Source of the DNA: Candidatus Fimenecus excrementavium
GTDB lineage: Bacteria; Bacillota; Clostridia; Oscillospirales; Acutalibacteraceae
DNA: 47,067 nt
Direction: 5' to 3'
Assembly: GCA_018712805.1 (NCBI GenBank)
Contig: DVGI01000046.1
Coordinates: 1 to 47,067, forward strand
The translations under genes and the position numbers were made by a program. The notes beneath the pieces are model-generated. The model worked only from the letters and a program-made list of their open reading frames with translations. It had not been told where the DNA came from and searched no databases. This document shows positions 15,855 to 24,833 of the stretch, in pieces. The first letter of the stretch is position 1. Each line of letters opens with the position of its first letter.

Positions 15855-16933
15855 GCGCGCACCTCCTTCATGGTTTCCAAAAAGCTGTCAAAAATCCAAG
15901 ATGTACTGCTGTCGCGATCGCCGGACGGCGTAAACTGGACGCCGACTCCGGGGAACGCTTTATAGCGAAGCCCCTCAACGGAGCGGTCGTTGATATTGCT
16001 GAACAAAATCTCAGCCGTTTCGGGAAGAACGCTGTCGCGCGCCACGCAGTAGCCGTGATTTTGGTCGGTCACCATCAAACGGTCGGTGTTTTCAATCAAA
16101 ACCGGCTGGTTGGAACCTCTGTGCCCCTGCGGCATTTTGACAATTTTCGCGCCGACGGCAAGTGACAGCATTTGATAACCAAGCCCGATTGCCAAAACCG
16201 GAATACCGCTTTTTATAATCTCGCAGATATGCTCAATAAGCTCAGGGTTGTCATCCGGGTCCGCCGGGCCGTCGGAAAGCAAAATCCCGTCGGGTGAAAG
16301 CGCCGCGATTTGCTCGGCGGTGTAATCGGCCGGCAAAATATCCAACGAACACCCGCGCGAGGTAAAGGCGTCGAGCGTTTTACGCGGAAAGCCGTAATCC
16401 AAAACCGCTACGCGAAACTTTGCGTTTTCGGTTTCGATATGTTCGGGGGTCTTTACTGTAATCGCCTCAACGGCGCCGGAAATCGTGTATTTTTTGATGT
16501 CTTCTAACAGCGCTTCACGGTTTTGAAGGCTGTCGGTAATCGCACCTTTCATATAGCCTTTATCCCGCAACGCACGCGTTAAGCGGCGTGTGTCGATGCC
16601 GTAAATCCCGACAATTCCCTGTTCACGAAGATAGTCATCTAAAGAGAGTGCACCGTCACCCGACACGTCGCACCATTCGCGGACGATATAGCCGTTGGAC
16701 ATAATTTCGGACTCTTTGCGTTCGCGCGAAACGCCGCGGTTGCCGACCAAAGGATAAGTTTGCGCGACAATCTGGCCGTAATAGGTCGGGTCGGACAAAA
16801 GCTCTTCATAAGAAGCCGTGCAGGTATTGAAAACAACTTCCCCGATCGCCGTGCCGGACTTTCCCATAGAATAGCCCGAAAACTCGGTTCCGTCTTCTAA
16901 AAGCAAGTAGGCTTTTTTGATTTGTTGCGTCAT
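15851..16933 (-). CDS. CarA-like protein without the glutaminase triad (probably inactive)
   Basis: 360 residues with the full CarA layout: N-terminal CarA domain (EVVFNTCTASYEELL, GIYGIDTRRLTRALR) and a class I glutamine amidotransferase domain from about 172. In E. coli CarA the triad is Cys269, His353, Glu355. Here the nucleophile elbow reads AIGLGYQ, with Gly250 for Cys and Tyr253 for the next His. The His-Glu motif reads VQFTPSGD, with Thr335 and Ser337. The DNA is unambiguous (GGG at 16184-16186, ACG at 15929-15931). Glutamine hydrolysis should therefore be impossible. The substrate-binding QNHGY motif and HRGSNQPV remain. ATG 16933 follows AAGGGG; the stop overlaps the next start by 4 nt (ATGA). 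Confidence 0.88.
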   Translation of the reverse strand: MTQQIKKAYLLLEDGTEFSGYSMGKSGTAIGEVVFNTCTASYEELLSDPTYYGQIVAQTYPLVGNRGVSRERKESEIMSNGYIVREWCDVSGDGALSLDDYLREQGIVGIYGIDTRRLTRALRDKGYMKGAITDSLQNREALLEDIKKYTISGAVEAITVKTPEHIETENAKFRVAVLDYGFPRKTLDAFTSRGCSLDILPADYTAEQIAALSPDGILLSDGPADPDDNPELIEHICEIIKSGIPVLAIGLGYQMLSLAVGAKIVKMPQGHRGSNQPVLIENTDRLMVTDQNHGYCVARDSVLPETAEILFSNINDRSVEGLRYKAFPGVGVQFTPSGDRDSSTSWIFDSFLETMKEVRA

Positions 16934-16954
16934 AAGGCTTTCCCCTTTAGTTTA

Positions 16955-17869
16955 TTATAAAACGCTGCTGATTTCGTCACGCATGCGAATGGCTTCCTCG
17001 CGTGCGGCTTTTGCGTAGTCGGTTTCAGCATAATCGCCTTTTTTGTAAGCGCACATAATCCCGCGGGAAGAATTAATCACCGCGCCGCGGCCGGCTTTGT
17101 CAAACGCAGGCGCTACGTCTTTTGCGCCGCCGCCCTGCGCGCCGTAGCCGGGCACCAAGAAGAAAGTGTGGGGAAGCGCATTTCGAAGCTCGCCCAACTG
17201 CTGCGGATAAGTCGCGCCGACCACCGCGCCGACAGCCGAATAGCCGTATTTGCCGCGGGTATCTTCGCCCCATTTTTCACACATCGCGCCCATTGTTCGG
17301 TAAACGGTGTTGCCGTCAAGGATTTTGTCCTGCAACTCGCCGGAGGACGGATTGGAAGTTTTGACCAAAACAAAAATCCCCTTATCCTGTTCGCGGCAAA
17401 TCGGCAGAAGCGGTGCAACGCCGTCCGTGCCGAGATAGCCGTTGACAGTCAGTGCGTCGCTGTCAAACGGCGCATAAGTCTTTTCACCGACCGAAACTTT
17501 GCCTAAATGTGCGGCAGCGTAAGCCTCCATTGTGGAGCCGATGTCGTTGCGCTTGCCGTCGGTGATGACAAACAAGCCCTTGCTTTTTGCATAAGAAATG
17601 GTTTCATACAGCGCGCGAACGCCCTGCCAGCCATACATTTCATAATAAGCACACTGGGGTTTCACCGCCGGAACGATATCGCAAAGCGCGTCTATAAGCC
17701 CTTTGTTGAAAGTCAACAGCGCATCTGCCGCGCCCTCTAATGTAAATCCGTATTTTTCAAACGACTGTTTGCGGATATATTCCGGCACATAGTCAAGCTT
17801 CGGGTCGAGCCCCGCAACCGTCGGATTTTTCTTTTCGGCGATTGCTTCAATCAGTCTGTCAAACCCCAT
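16955..17869 (-). CDS. pyrF: Orotidine 5'-phosphate decarboxylase, long (type 2) form
   Basis: 304 residues, typical of the longer OMP decarboxylase group. NPTVAGLDPKLDYVP is at the N-terminus; the catalytic Asp-Lys-Asp set is in FVITDGKRNDIGSTMEAY; the C-terminal phosphate site is PGYGAQGGGAKD plus VINSSRG. It converts OMP to UMP, the last step of UMP synthesis. I chose ATG 17869 (after GGGAGAAAAACT) rather than an in-frame ATG at 17905. It overlaps the pyrC stop by 11 nt. Confidence 0.95.
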   Translation of the reverse strand: MGFDRLIEAIAEKKNPTVAGLDPKLDYVPEYIRKQSFEKYGFTLEGAADALLTFNKGLIDALCDIVPAVKPQCAYYEMYGWQGVRALYETISYAKSKGLFVITDGKRNDIGSTMEAYAAAHLGKVSVGEKTYAPFDSDALTVNGYLGTDGVAPLLPICREQDKGIFVLVKTSNPSSGELQDKILDGNTVYRTMGAMCEKWGEDTRGKYGYSAVGAVVGATYPQQLGELRNALPHTFFLVPGYGAQGGGAKDVAPAFDKAGRGAVINSSRGIMCAYKKGDYAETDYAKAAREEAIRMRDEISSVL

Positions 17870-19160
17870 AGTTTTTCTCCCTTTCATCTTCAAAAACAAT
17901 TTCACCGTTGTAAACGGTCATTTTAATTTTGGATTGCAGTTTCATGCCTTTGAACACCGCGTTTTTAGATTTTCCGTGCAGACGCTCCGGGTCAACGACC
18001 CATGTCTCGTGTTCGTCAATCAAAATCAAATCCGCCGGCGCACCCACGCGCAAAGTACCGAGGTCACGCCCCAAAATTTTGGCGGGCAAAGTGCTCATGC
18101 GGTAAATCAGTTCTGAAACCGTCATAAGTCCTGTTAAAACCAGCGCGGTATAAGCGGCGCAAAAGGACGTTTCCATACCGATTACACCGTTCGGCGCATT
18201 TAAGAAATCTGATTTTTCCAAAGGTGTGTGCGGTGCGTGGTCGGTGGCAATGACGTCTAAGGTGCCGTCCACAAGTGCTTTTAACACCGCTTCTTGGTCC
18301 GCTTTCGTGCGCAGCGGCGGGTTCATGCGGTAGTCGGCGTCTTTCGTGCGCAGCATTTCGTCGTTCAACATAAAATAATGCGGGCCGGTTTCGGCGGTAA
18401 CCGAAAGGCCTCGCCGTTTTGCGTCGGCAATCAGCGCGACGCTGCCCGCTGTGCTGACGTGGCAAATGTGCAGCATTGTGTTTTCGGGCGCAGTCATCAA
18501 AAGCGCTAGTTCGCGCGCGGTTCCCACGTCTTCCGCGGCGTTCGGAATTCCGGGAACGCCGAGTTCACGGGAAACTTTCCCCTCGTTGATTTTGCCGCCT
18601 TTGGAAAGCGTTTGGTCTTCCGTATGGGCAAAAATCGGTACGTTCAGTTTGGAAGCCTCGCGCATGGCTTCTGCCATTAACGCCGCCGTAGCGACCGGCA
18701 CGCCGTCATCGGAGAACGCGCAGGCACCCGCTTTTTTCAAGGCTTCCATATCGGTGAGTTCCTGACCGGCAAGGCCTTTTGTAATCGCGGCAACCGGCAA
18801 AACGCGAGCTTTCGCGTTTTTGGATTTTTCGAGAATATAAGCAATTGTTTCCGGCGTGTCGCAGGTCGGTTTAGTGTTGGGCATCGCACAAAGCGTTGTC
18901 ACGCCTCCCGCTGCCGCAGCGGCACAGCCGGTTAAAATATCTTCCTTTTCGGTAAAGCCCGGATCGCGCAAATGGGTATGCAAGTCAATGAGCCCCGGGG
19001 CTAAAATAAGCCCCGAAGCGTCAATTCTTTTTGCGCCGTCTGCAGACAGGCCCTGTCCGACGGCGGCAATTTTACCGTCGCGGCAAAGCAAATCGCAAAC
19101 AACGTCCATATTTTGCGAGGGGTCAATGACCCGCGCATTTTGAAACAGAAAAGCAGACAT
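17859..19160 (-). CDS. pyrC: Dihydroorotase (class I)
   Basis: 433 residues of the amidohydrolase superfamily. Metal ligands are visible in DLHTHLRDPGFTEKED (HxH), FSDDGVP (Asp), FAHTED (His), LHICHVST (His) and VIATDHAPHTP (Asp). NPPLRTKAD is the substrate-binding loop. It cyclises carbamoyl-aspartate to dihydroorotate. ATG 19160 follows AGAGGG. It is 18 bp behind the penicillin-binding protein gene and overlaps pyrF. The product of the missing pyrB step must come from elsewhere in the genome. Confidence 0.95.
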   Translation of the reverse strand: MSAFLFQNARVIDPSQNMDVVCDLLCRDGKIAAVGQGLSADGAKRIDASGLILAPGLIDLHTHLRDPGFTEKEDILTGCAAAAAGGVTTLCAMPNTKPTCDTPETIAYILEKSKNAKARVLPVAAITKGLAGQELTDMEALKKAGACAFSDDGVPVATAALMAEAMREASKLNVPIFAHTEDQTLSKGGKINEGKVSRELGVPGIPNAAEDVGTARELALLMTAPENTMLHICHVSTAGSVALIADAKRRGLSVTAETGPHYFMLNDEMLRTKDADYRMNPPLRTKADQEAVLKALVDGTLDVIATDHAPHTPLEKSDFLNAPNGVIGMETSFCAAYTALVLTGLMTVSELIYRMSTLPAKILGRDLGTLRVGAPADLILIDEHETWVVDPERLHGKSKNAVFKGMKLQSKIKMTVYNGEIVFEDEREKNYGV

Positions 19161-19178
19161 GAATTCCCTCTTCCCAAA

Positions 19179-21488
19179 TTACGCCGCCGGTGCAGCTGTA
19201 TTTGCCTCTGTTGCAGCCGCCGTTGTTGCGGGCGCTGCCGTTGTGCCTTCTGCCTGAGCGGCAGTTGTCGCTTCGCCGCCGCCCGCAGCATTTGTAGCAG
19301 GTTCCGCAGGCGCCGCAGCGGTACAGGAAACACAGTAGCCGGGCATATTATTTTTTGAATACCAACCCATCGCCTTGCTCGGGCAACTGTCACTTGCCAA
19401 AAGCCCGGTCGCAGTGCAATAGGCGTGTTGCTCCACAATGGGAGAATGTGTTTCAAAATCTTTTCGTTCGAGATTTTTATGAATCCGGTTCATAACCTCG
19501 TCAAAAATCTTGGCGGACGGGTTGCCGGAAACATAATTGGAAAGTGATTTCTGAATATCACAGCCGAACCAAACCGCCGCGACGTAATACGGCGTGCCGC
19601 CGATAACCCAGCGGTCATAGTCATCGGTCGTAGTACCGGTTTTCGCAAACAACACGGAATTTTTCAGCGCGTAGTTGCGCATAGTGCCCTGCCCCGCAGC
19701 GTCGGTAACAACTGTCTGGAGAAGTTTATTCATAATATCCGCAGTATCCGCGCCCATAATCTGGTCGCCGTCGGTCTTATCGTGCTGCAACAGCACTTCC
19801 GTGCCGGTGGAATTCGTCACTTTATAGTAACAATACGGCTCAAAATATTTGCCGCCGTTGCCGAATGACGCATAAGCCGCCGCCATTTGCAGCGTGGAAA
19901 CGCCCTTATAAGTACCGCCAACGGCAAGAGATGATGCGTTGATGTCGGTCGGGTCAACAAGGGTTGAAAGGCGGAATTTTTGGGTCGCGAAATCAAAGCT
20001 CTTTTGATAGCCCATCTGCCGCAAAATCTGCGCCGGAACGGTATTGTAAGACTTACAAATCGCCTTTTGCACGTTGACGTAGGAATCCGGCGAACCGGGG
20101 TCGTTGCCGTAGTTCACGGGGCCGTAGCCGCCGTTTTTCCCGTCAGTATAATAGTTCGGGATACCGTAGTTCTTAACTCTTGTGCTCCAGGTGACATATT
20201 TTTTTTCAATCGCGGGCGCATAAATTGTCAGCGGTTTAATCGAAGAACCGGGCTGACGGTAAGAGTTCGCCGCACGGTTCAGCCCGCGGTTTTCGGTCTT
20301 TTCACCGGCGCCGCCGACCATACCGACGATTCTGCCGCTGTAATCCATAATGGTCATAGCGGATTGCGCATCGTCAATTTTTTTGTTGTATTTCGGGAAC
20401 GAAATCTTATTGACGTAAACCGTTTCCATGGCTTCCTGAATATCCATATCCACAGCGGAATAGATACGCAAACCGCCGGAATAAATCATTGAAGACGCCT
20501 GAGAGCGGGTGTAGCCGTATTTGTCCATCAAATCCTGAATCACGCTTTGAATAACGTAATCCACATAATAGCTTTGAATTTTGGTTTCGGTTTGGGTCTG
20601 CTGAGAAGCAAGGTCGCCGGAGGGTACATAGTCTTCGCTGTTGGTAAAGACCATTTTATAGTTGACCGCTTCGTCGTGTTCTTCTTGGGTAATCATACCC
20701 TCTTCCAACATCATATCCAGGCAATAAAGCTGACGGGTGCGGTTTTTGTCGGGATGCAAAAGCGGGTCGTTGGAAGACGGCGCTTTCGTAATCGCGGCAA
20801 GCGACGCACATTCGGCAAGATTCAAATCCTGCACATTTTTACCGAAGTATTTTTCCGCCGCCGTCTGCACACCGTAGCAGCCGTGGCTCATATAAACGGT
20901 GTTCATATAAGCTTCCAAAACCGTTTCCTTGGAAACATTCTTTTCAAGGTTTAACGCCATCAAAATTTCGTAAAATTTACGGTTTATGGTTCTCTTGTTT
21001 TCACCCGTCAGGTTTTTAATCAGCTGTTGGGTAAGCGTTGAACCGCCGGTGGAACCGCCGTCATGGAACACAGCGGAAAAGGTTCTGAACCAGTCGACGC
21101 CGTCATGGTCCGGGAAGCGTTTGTCTTCCAGCGCGATATAAGCATTCGCCAGATTTTGCGGGATTACGCTTTCGTCTGGGTTTGTGCTGTAAGTTACCCA
21201 AACGCGGTTCTGCTCGCCGTAAAGTCGGGTAAGCTCCACGGCTTCGTTATTGGAATCATACGCATAGATAATCGTGGTTTGGTCCTGATTTTCTTTATAT
21301 TCTTCCAAATTGATTTTCGGGTCGCCGTTGACATAAGAGACCATGAACGACACTAGGTAAATGCCGACAATTAAAACGGTCAACAATGCCGTCAGGGCAA
21401 GCGCCAACAAAACCGAAATCAGCGTTCTTTTGTTCTTGCTGATCGGTTTGCGTTTGCGCACATTGGTTTTTCGCGGTTTGGATGCCAT
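19179..21488 (-). CDS. Class A penicillin-binding protein (PBP1A family)
   Basis: 769 residues. A basic cytoplasmic tail is followed by one membrane helix (about 24-50) and a GT51 glycosyltransferase domain with catalytic Glu121 in EDKRFPDHDG and GGSTLTQQLIKNL. The transpeptidase has SSIK (Ser415, Lys418), SYN (480-482) and KTG (616-618). The tail has four cysteines (YCTATG, DSCPSK, YCVSC) and a low-complexity Ala/Thr/Glu stretch of about 45 residues. It polymerises and crosslinks peptidoglycan outside the membrane. It is the first gene of the pyr operon, an uncommon neighbourhood; only 18 bp separate it from pyrC. Confidence 0.95.
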   Translation of the reverse strand: MASKPRKTNVRKRKPISKNKRTLISVLLALALTALLTVLIVGIYLVSFMVSYVNGDPKINLEEYKENQDQTTIIYAYDSNNEAVELTRLYGEQNRVWVTYSTNPDESVIPQNLANAYIALEDKRFPDHDGVDWFRTFSAVFHDGGSTGGSTLTQQLIKNLTGENKRTINRKFYEILMALNLEKNVSKETVLEAYMNTVYMSHGCYGVQTAAEKYFGKNVQDLNLAECASLAAITKAPSSNDPLLHPDKNRTRQLYCLDMMLEEGMITQEEHDEAVNYKMVFTNSEDYVPSGDLASQQTQTETKIQSYYVDYVIQSVIQDLMDKYGYTRSQASSMIYSGGLRIYSAVDMDIQEAMETVYVNKISFPKYNKKIDDAQSAMTIMDYSGRIVGMVGGAGEKTENRGLNRAANSYRQPGSSIKPLTIYAPAIEKKYVTWSTRVKNYGIPNYYTDGKNGGYGPVNYGNDPGSPDSYVNVQKAICKSYNTVPAQILRQMGYQKSFDFATQKFRLSTLVDPTDINASSLAVGGTYKGVSTLQMAAAYASFGNGGKYFEPYCYYKVTNSTGTEVLLQHDKTDGDQIMGADTADIMNKLLQTVVTDAAGQGTMRNYALKNSVLFAKTGTTTDDYDRWVIGGTPYYVAAVWFGCDIQKSLSNYVSGNPSAKIFDEVMNRIHKNLERKDFETHSPIVEQHAYCTATGLLASDSCPSKAMGWYSKNNMPGYCVSCTAAAPAEPATNAAGGGEATTAAQAEGTTAAPATTAAATEANTAAPAA

Positions 21489-21556
21489 ACAGTGCCTCCG
21501 TTTAATTTTTAAAGCTTAAAAAGCATGGTTTTTCCGAGAAAACAAATTTACAAGTT

Positions 21557-21565
21557 ATTGTATCA
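21557..21565 (-). promoter_or_regulatory. Extended -10 promoter of the pbp-pyr operon
   Basis: Minus-strand TGATACAAT is an extended -10 element 69 bp upstream of the pbp ATG. The -35 is poor. I see no terminator/antiterminator pair resembling a PyrR-controlled leader in the roughly 60 nt before pbp. Confidence 0.5.
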
Positions 21566-21662
21566 TATTTTTGCCTGTATTTCATTAAAAATTTCCAAAT
21601 TTAGCCGAAATTTAATAAAATCCAGTCATTTTGGCAAAAATAAGCATAAAGGAAGTGACAAA

Positions 21663-21983
21663 ATGCAAAAAACATTACTTCGCTGTATTCTGATTTCGCT
21701 TTGTGCACTTGTAATTTTGGGCTTGTCCGCTGTCTTTTCTTTAAACGCCGGAGAAACCCCTGCCGCGGCAAACGAGGTCACGCAAGTCTCCGTACCGAAA
21801 TACACATTTTCGCAATATCAGGGGCAGTTGGCGCTTTTTGAAAGAGGATTTGCCATGCCTGTTGAAATTTACGACGTCTATTTGGAAATGCTGCCCGCCG
21901 AAGAACAGCAAAGGGTTATCAACGGCATTCCGGCACAAACGGACGAAGAAATACAGAAAATTATTGAGGATTACACAAGCTGA
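21663..21983 (+). CDS. BofC C-terminal-domain-like secreted or anchored protein
   Basis: 106 residues. A membrane segment (about 8-28) precedes a small domain: YTFSQYQGQLALFERG, then VEIYDVYLEMLPAEEQQ and EEIQKIIEDYTS at the end. This matches small Firmicute proteins that resemble the C-terminal domain of BofC, the forespore regulator of SigK processing; the wider family is found in non-spore contexts as well. ATG 21663 follows AAAGGAAGTGA; an upstream in-frame start at 21525 would encode non-family sequence across the intergenic region. The 3' end overlaps the convergent GH63-type gene by 23 bp. Confidence 0.7.
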   Translation: MQKTLLRCILISLCALVILGLSAVFSLNAGETPAAANEVTQVSVPKYTFSQYQGQLALFERGFAMPVEIYDVYLEMLPAEEQQRVINGIPAQTDEEIQKIIEDYTS

Positions 21984-24672
21984 TTTTCACCTGTATATTT
22001 TTCTTGGATTTCGGGAGCGGAATTTCAAACATGCCCGGGAAACGCTCGTGGCAGTCACAGGGTTTACCGTCCACGGTGACGGTGTAGCGCCCGGTGTCTT
22101 TTAAAACGACCAACGCGACGCTGTCGGTTTCGCCGTAATTGTCAAAGGTGCCGACGAAAGCCGTGTTATCGCCGGAAAATTCCATATGTTCACAATAGGT
22201 GTCGAAGCCGGAATTGCAGATCCCCGGGCAGAAATATGCCGCCGCCCAAAGATTGACCGGCGCGGAAAGTCCGCCGAAGTTATGGAACCAGCCGCCGCGT
22301 CCGGTTTCGATGCTGAACATTTCAAAGGTATAGTAGGAATACTCGACTTCGCGCTTCCACGCTTTCAGCGCCGTTTCGGCAATTCGATAAGCGAAATCCG
22401 TTTCGCCGAGGTCTAACATGGTTTTCCACACAAACCACTGGTGCGAAAGCCAGACGTTGCCGTTCCAGTAGCCGTTGGGCAAATAATACCCGGCGGTGCG
22501 GTCCACGGCGCTGATGCCGACCGGCGTGAACATTTCGTCGTCACTTTTCAGGTGTGACAAAATGATTTCGCGCTGTTTTGCGGTTACGGCACCGGCAATC
22601 AGCGGGTAAATACCGTCCATGGTCTTATCGAGGTTTTCGCCGCTGTCCGAAAGGAATTTGCCGGTCGGGTTCCCGTCGTCATCATGGAGAACATAAGAGA
22701 AATAGCCGCAATTTTCGTCCCACGACCAGGTTTGCAAAGCGTTTGTTATACGGGCGATATCTGCGTCATATTGGCGCATATCGTCCGTGCGGCCTAAGTG
22801 CTCGGCGACGATTTTCAGCATTTTCGCCGTGCGAATCACCTGCGAAGAAGAAATCGCCGGCGCGCAGTATTTCTGAATTCCCTTTTGGTACATTGCCTTT
22901 TGCGGCGGGAGGTCGTCCATACCGCTGCAATTGTAGAAATAATCGAACGTGGTGGTCATGCCGCTTTTAAACTTAGCGGTCGTTGAACCGTTGATTTTGC
23001 CCGCCAAGAAATCATAAAACAACTTGGCGCGGTCGTAATAGGCGTAAAGCTCGGTTTTGTCGTTTGCGCCTTTGAGCATTTCAAAGTACTGGTACAAGTG
23101 CACCGGCACAGGCGAACCGTGCAGCAAAAACGCATAGTCCGGGTTATCCTTATCGCTTAAATACATATCGAGAATGTAGTCGGCAATTTTCGGGGCGAAC
23201 ATGACCATATCAAGCCCGATAAAGCCGGAATCCCACGTGTAGAACGAATCCCAGCGTTTGCCGGGCGTGTGGTGTACGACATATTCCCCGTGGCGGTATA
23301 GCGGATAAACCGTGTTTTGGAACATGGCAGCGCGCAGAAGCTGGTTGGAAAACGCATAAGGCTCGCCGGCTTTGGTGTATCCGAGGGATTCGAGCGACGC
23401 CGCGGCAGCTTTATAAATATTTTCATAAGCTTCCGGAGTTTTATAAGCCGTCTCGCCGTAGGAAATCACAGTATATTCCACGTGTGTGGAGTGCGGCGGC
23501 ATAAAAATGGTATGGACAACGGTATTGTGGAAAAAGCCCGGATCACTGTGTTTTTCAGAGAACGAGCCGGAAAACTGCTCGAGCATATCGCCGAAGCTTT
23601 CGTCCGGCTGGGTAATACGAGATGTGGGGCTGTCTTCGAGCGCACCGGTCGGGAAATTGCGGAAACGGGTGTCCGCGTTGAATGTACGCAGGACAAACGG
23701 TTTTTCGACGCCCTGATATTGACAGACCGCTTTTGCGCCGTCTTTATAAAGTTCTGTGGTTACTTCCGGCTCAAATTGAAGCGCTTTTTCTTCGACTTTC
23801 ACAAAAGGTGCGTCTTTTTCTTCGGTGACGGCTAAAAAGTCAAGTTCCACGCCGCCGGTACCTTTGGAAATCAACTCGATTTCAAACGCATTTTCATTTT
23901 TGTTTTCAAGCGGGAACACGGCGTTTTGCAGCTTGTCCGAAGCAGTAAAAACAACAGGTTTTCCGTTTAAAGTAAATGTTGAATCTTTATCGCTCGTGGT
24001 TCTGTAACGAACGACTAAAACAGGCTTATCAAAAGTTGTTTTTGAAGGCAGAGAATAGACGACCCTGTCCCCCGCCTCTTCGCCGAATTTCGGGTATTTC
24101 TGTAAAATATAGCGGTTGTTGTCTCGGTCGCCGAGTCCTCTGTGCCCGACGAAGGCATCGTCGAAAAACTCGCCTTTTTTCATCGCGTCCATACACTCTT
24201 CATCCCACGGACGTTTGGTGTGGTAATCGTAGGAAACATAGTCGAGCGCGTCTTTATAAAGGCACTTGTCCGGCAAAGAAAGTGTGACCGCGCTGCGGCA
24301 CGGAAATTCAAGGCTTGAAAAGAAATTGACAAGGCAATTTTGCGTCAATCCGGAGTTGTTGAAAAGCTCGGTACGAACAAGAACGCTTTCATCGTCTAAT
24401 TTCGTAAACGAAACGTCGGCGTAAATGACGTCTTTCCACTCCAAATCGCAGCGATAGGAATAATGAGAATAATCGCTTTTCGCCGTCCACGGATGGACAC
24501 CGACCGGAATGGTCACATTCGGCGGGCAGGTGTTGGTGTTCGACACCGCCGGGCTTACGACCAAGTCGAAGCGAACGCCCTTTTCTTCCTTATGATTCAC
24601 AATTCGGGAAATGCCGCTGTATTTCTTGGAATACGGACCCCAAAGCGGCATGACCTTTGCCATTTTTGTCAT
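21961..24672 (-). CDS. GH63-type / mannosylglycerate-hydrolase-like glycoside hydrolase
   Basis: 903 residues. The N-terminal beta-rich part (about 1-400) is followed by an (alpha/alpha)6 barrel. Barrel landmarks are RWDSFYTWDSGFIGLDM (Asp481 at the position of the family general acid), YWNGNVWLSHQWFVW and FSIETGRGGWFHNFGG, whose Glu is the likely base. Family members cut alpha-glucosidic or alpha-mannosidic bonds by inversion. There is no signal peptide, so it acts inside the cell. ATG 24672 follows AAAGGCG; an ATG three codons later is possible. Substrate is not deducible. It overlaps the convergent BofC-like gene by 23 bp. Confidence 0.8.
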   Translation of the reverse strand: MTKMAKVMPLWGPYSKKYSGISRIVNHKEEKGVRFDLVVSPAVSNTNTCPPNVTIPVGVHPWTAKSDYSHYSYRCDLEWKDVIYADVSFTKLDDESVLVRTELFNNSGLTQNCLVNFFSSLEFPCRSAVTLSLPDKCLYKDALDYVSYDYHTKRPWDEECMDAMKKGEFFDDAFVGHRGLGDRDNNRYILQKYPKFGEEAGDRVVYSLPSKTTFDKPVLVVRYRTTSDKDSTFTLNGKPVVFTASDKLQNAVFPLENKNENAFEIELISKGTGGVELDFLAVTEEKDAPFVKVEEKALQFEPEVTTELYKDGAKAVCQYQGVEKPFVLRTFNADTRFRNFPTGALEDSPTSRITQPDESFGDMLEQFSGSFSEKHSDPGFFHNTVVHTIFMPPHSTHVEYTVISYGETAYKTPEAYENIYKAAAASLESLGYTKAGEPYAFSNQLLRAAMFQNTVYPLYRHGEYVVHHTPGKRWDSFYTWDSGFIGLDMVMFAPKIADYILDMYLSDKDNPDYAFLLHGSPVPVHLYQYFEMLKGANDKTELYAYYDRAKLFYDFLAGKINGSTTAKFKSGMTTTFDYFYNCSGMDDLPPQKAMYQKGIQKYCAPAISSSQVIRTAKMLKIVAEHLGRTDDMRQYDADIARITNALQTWSWDENCGYFSYVLHDDDGNPTGKFLSDSGENLDKTMDGIYPLIAGAVTAKQREIILSHLKSDDEMFTPVGISAVDRTAGYYLPNGYWNGNVWLSHQWFVWKTMLDLGETDFAYRIAETALKAWKREVEYSYYTFEMFSIETGRGGWFHNFGGLSAPVNLWAAAYFCPGICNSGFDTYCEHMEFSGDNTAFVGTFDNYGETDSVALVVLKDTGRYTVTVDGKPCDCHERFPGMFEIPLPKSKKNIQVKISLCNPQ

Positions 24673-24709
24673 AACTAACGCGCCTTTCTGAATTCGGTCT
24701 AATTGTGAA

Positions 24710-24737
24710 AAAACCTCATTCTGACGAATGAGGTTTT
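24710..24737 (-). terminator. Terminator of the tRNA-Gly transcript
   Basis: AAAACCTCATT (24710-24720) pairs perfectly with AATGAGGTTTT (24727-24737) around a 6-nt loop. The minus strand ends in TTTTTT. It is 4 bp past the encoded CCA. Confidence 0.9.
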
Positions 24738-24741
24738 AAAA

Positions 24742-24816
24742 TGGAGCGGGTGATGGGAATCGAACCCACACAGCCAGCTTGGAAGGCTGGAATTCTAGCC
24801 ATTGAACTACACCCGC
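24742..24816 (-). tRNA. tRNA-Gly (anticodon TCC)
   Basis: 75 nt including an encoded CCA (24742-24744). The acceptor arm GCGGGTG pairs with CACCCGC. The anticodon loop CTTCCAA carries TCC, and the T-arm contains GGTTCGATTCC. It decodes GGA and GGG. It has its own promoter and terminator. Confidence 0.97.
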
Positions 24817-24833
24817 GTTTTGCAACGGTGATA

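Noticed and set aside
17859-19160. Possible loss of a metal ligand in PyrC (PHY in place of PHH)
   Set aside because: The HxH, Asp, His, HVST His and final Asp ligands are all present; PHY is common in related amidohydrolases.
21633-21642. GGCAAAAATA resembling a SigF/SigG -10 before the BofC-like gene
   Set aside because: No matching -35 at the right distance; too weak to call.
21489-21662. PyrR-type attenuator before the pbp-pyr operon
   Set aside because: No terminator/antiterminator pair or conserved PyrR anti-antiterminator sequence was found.
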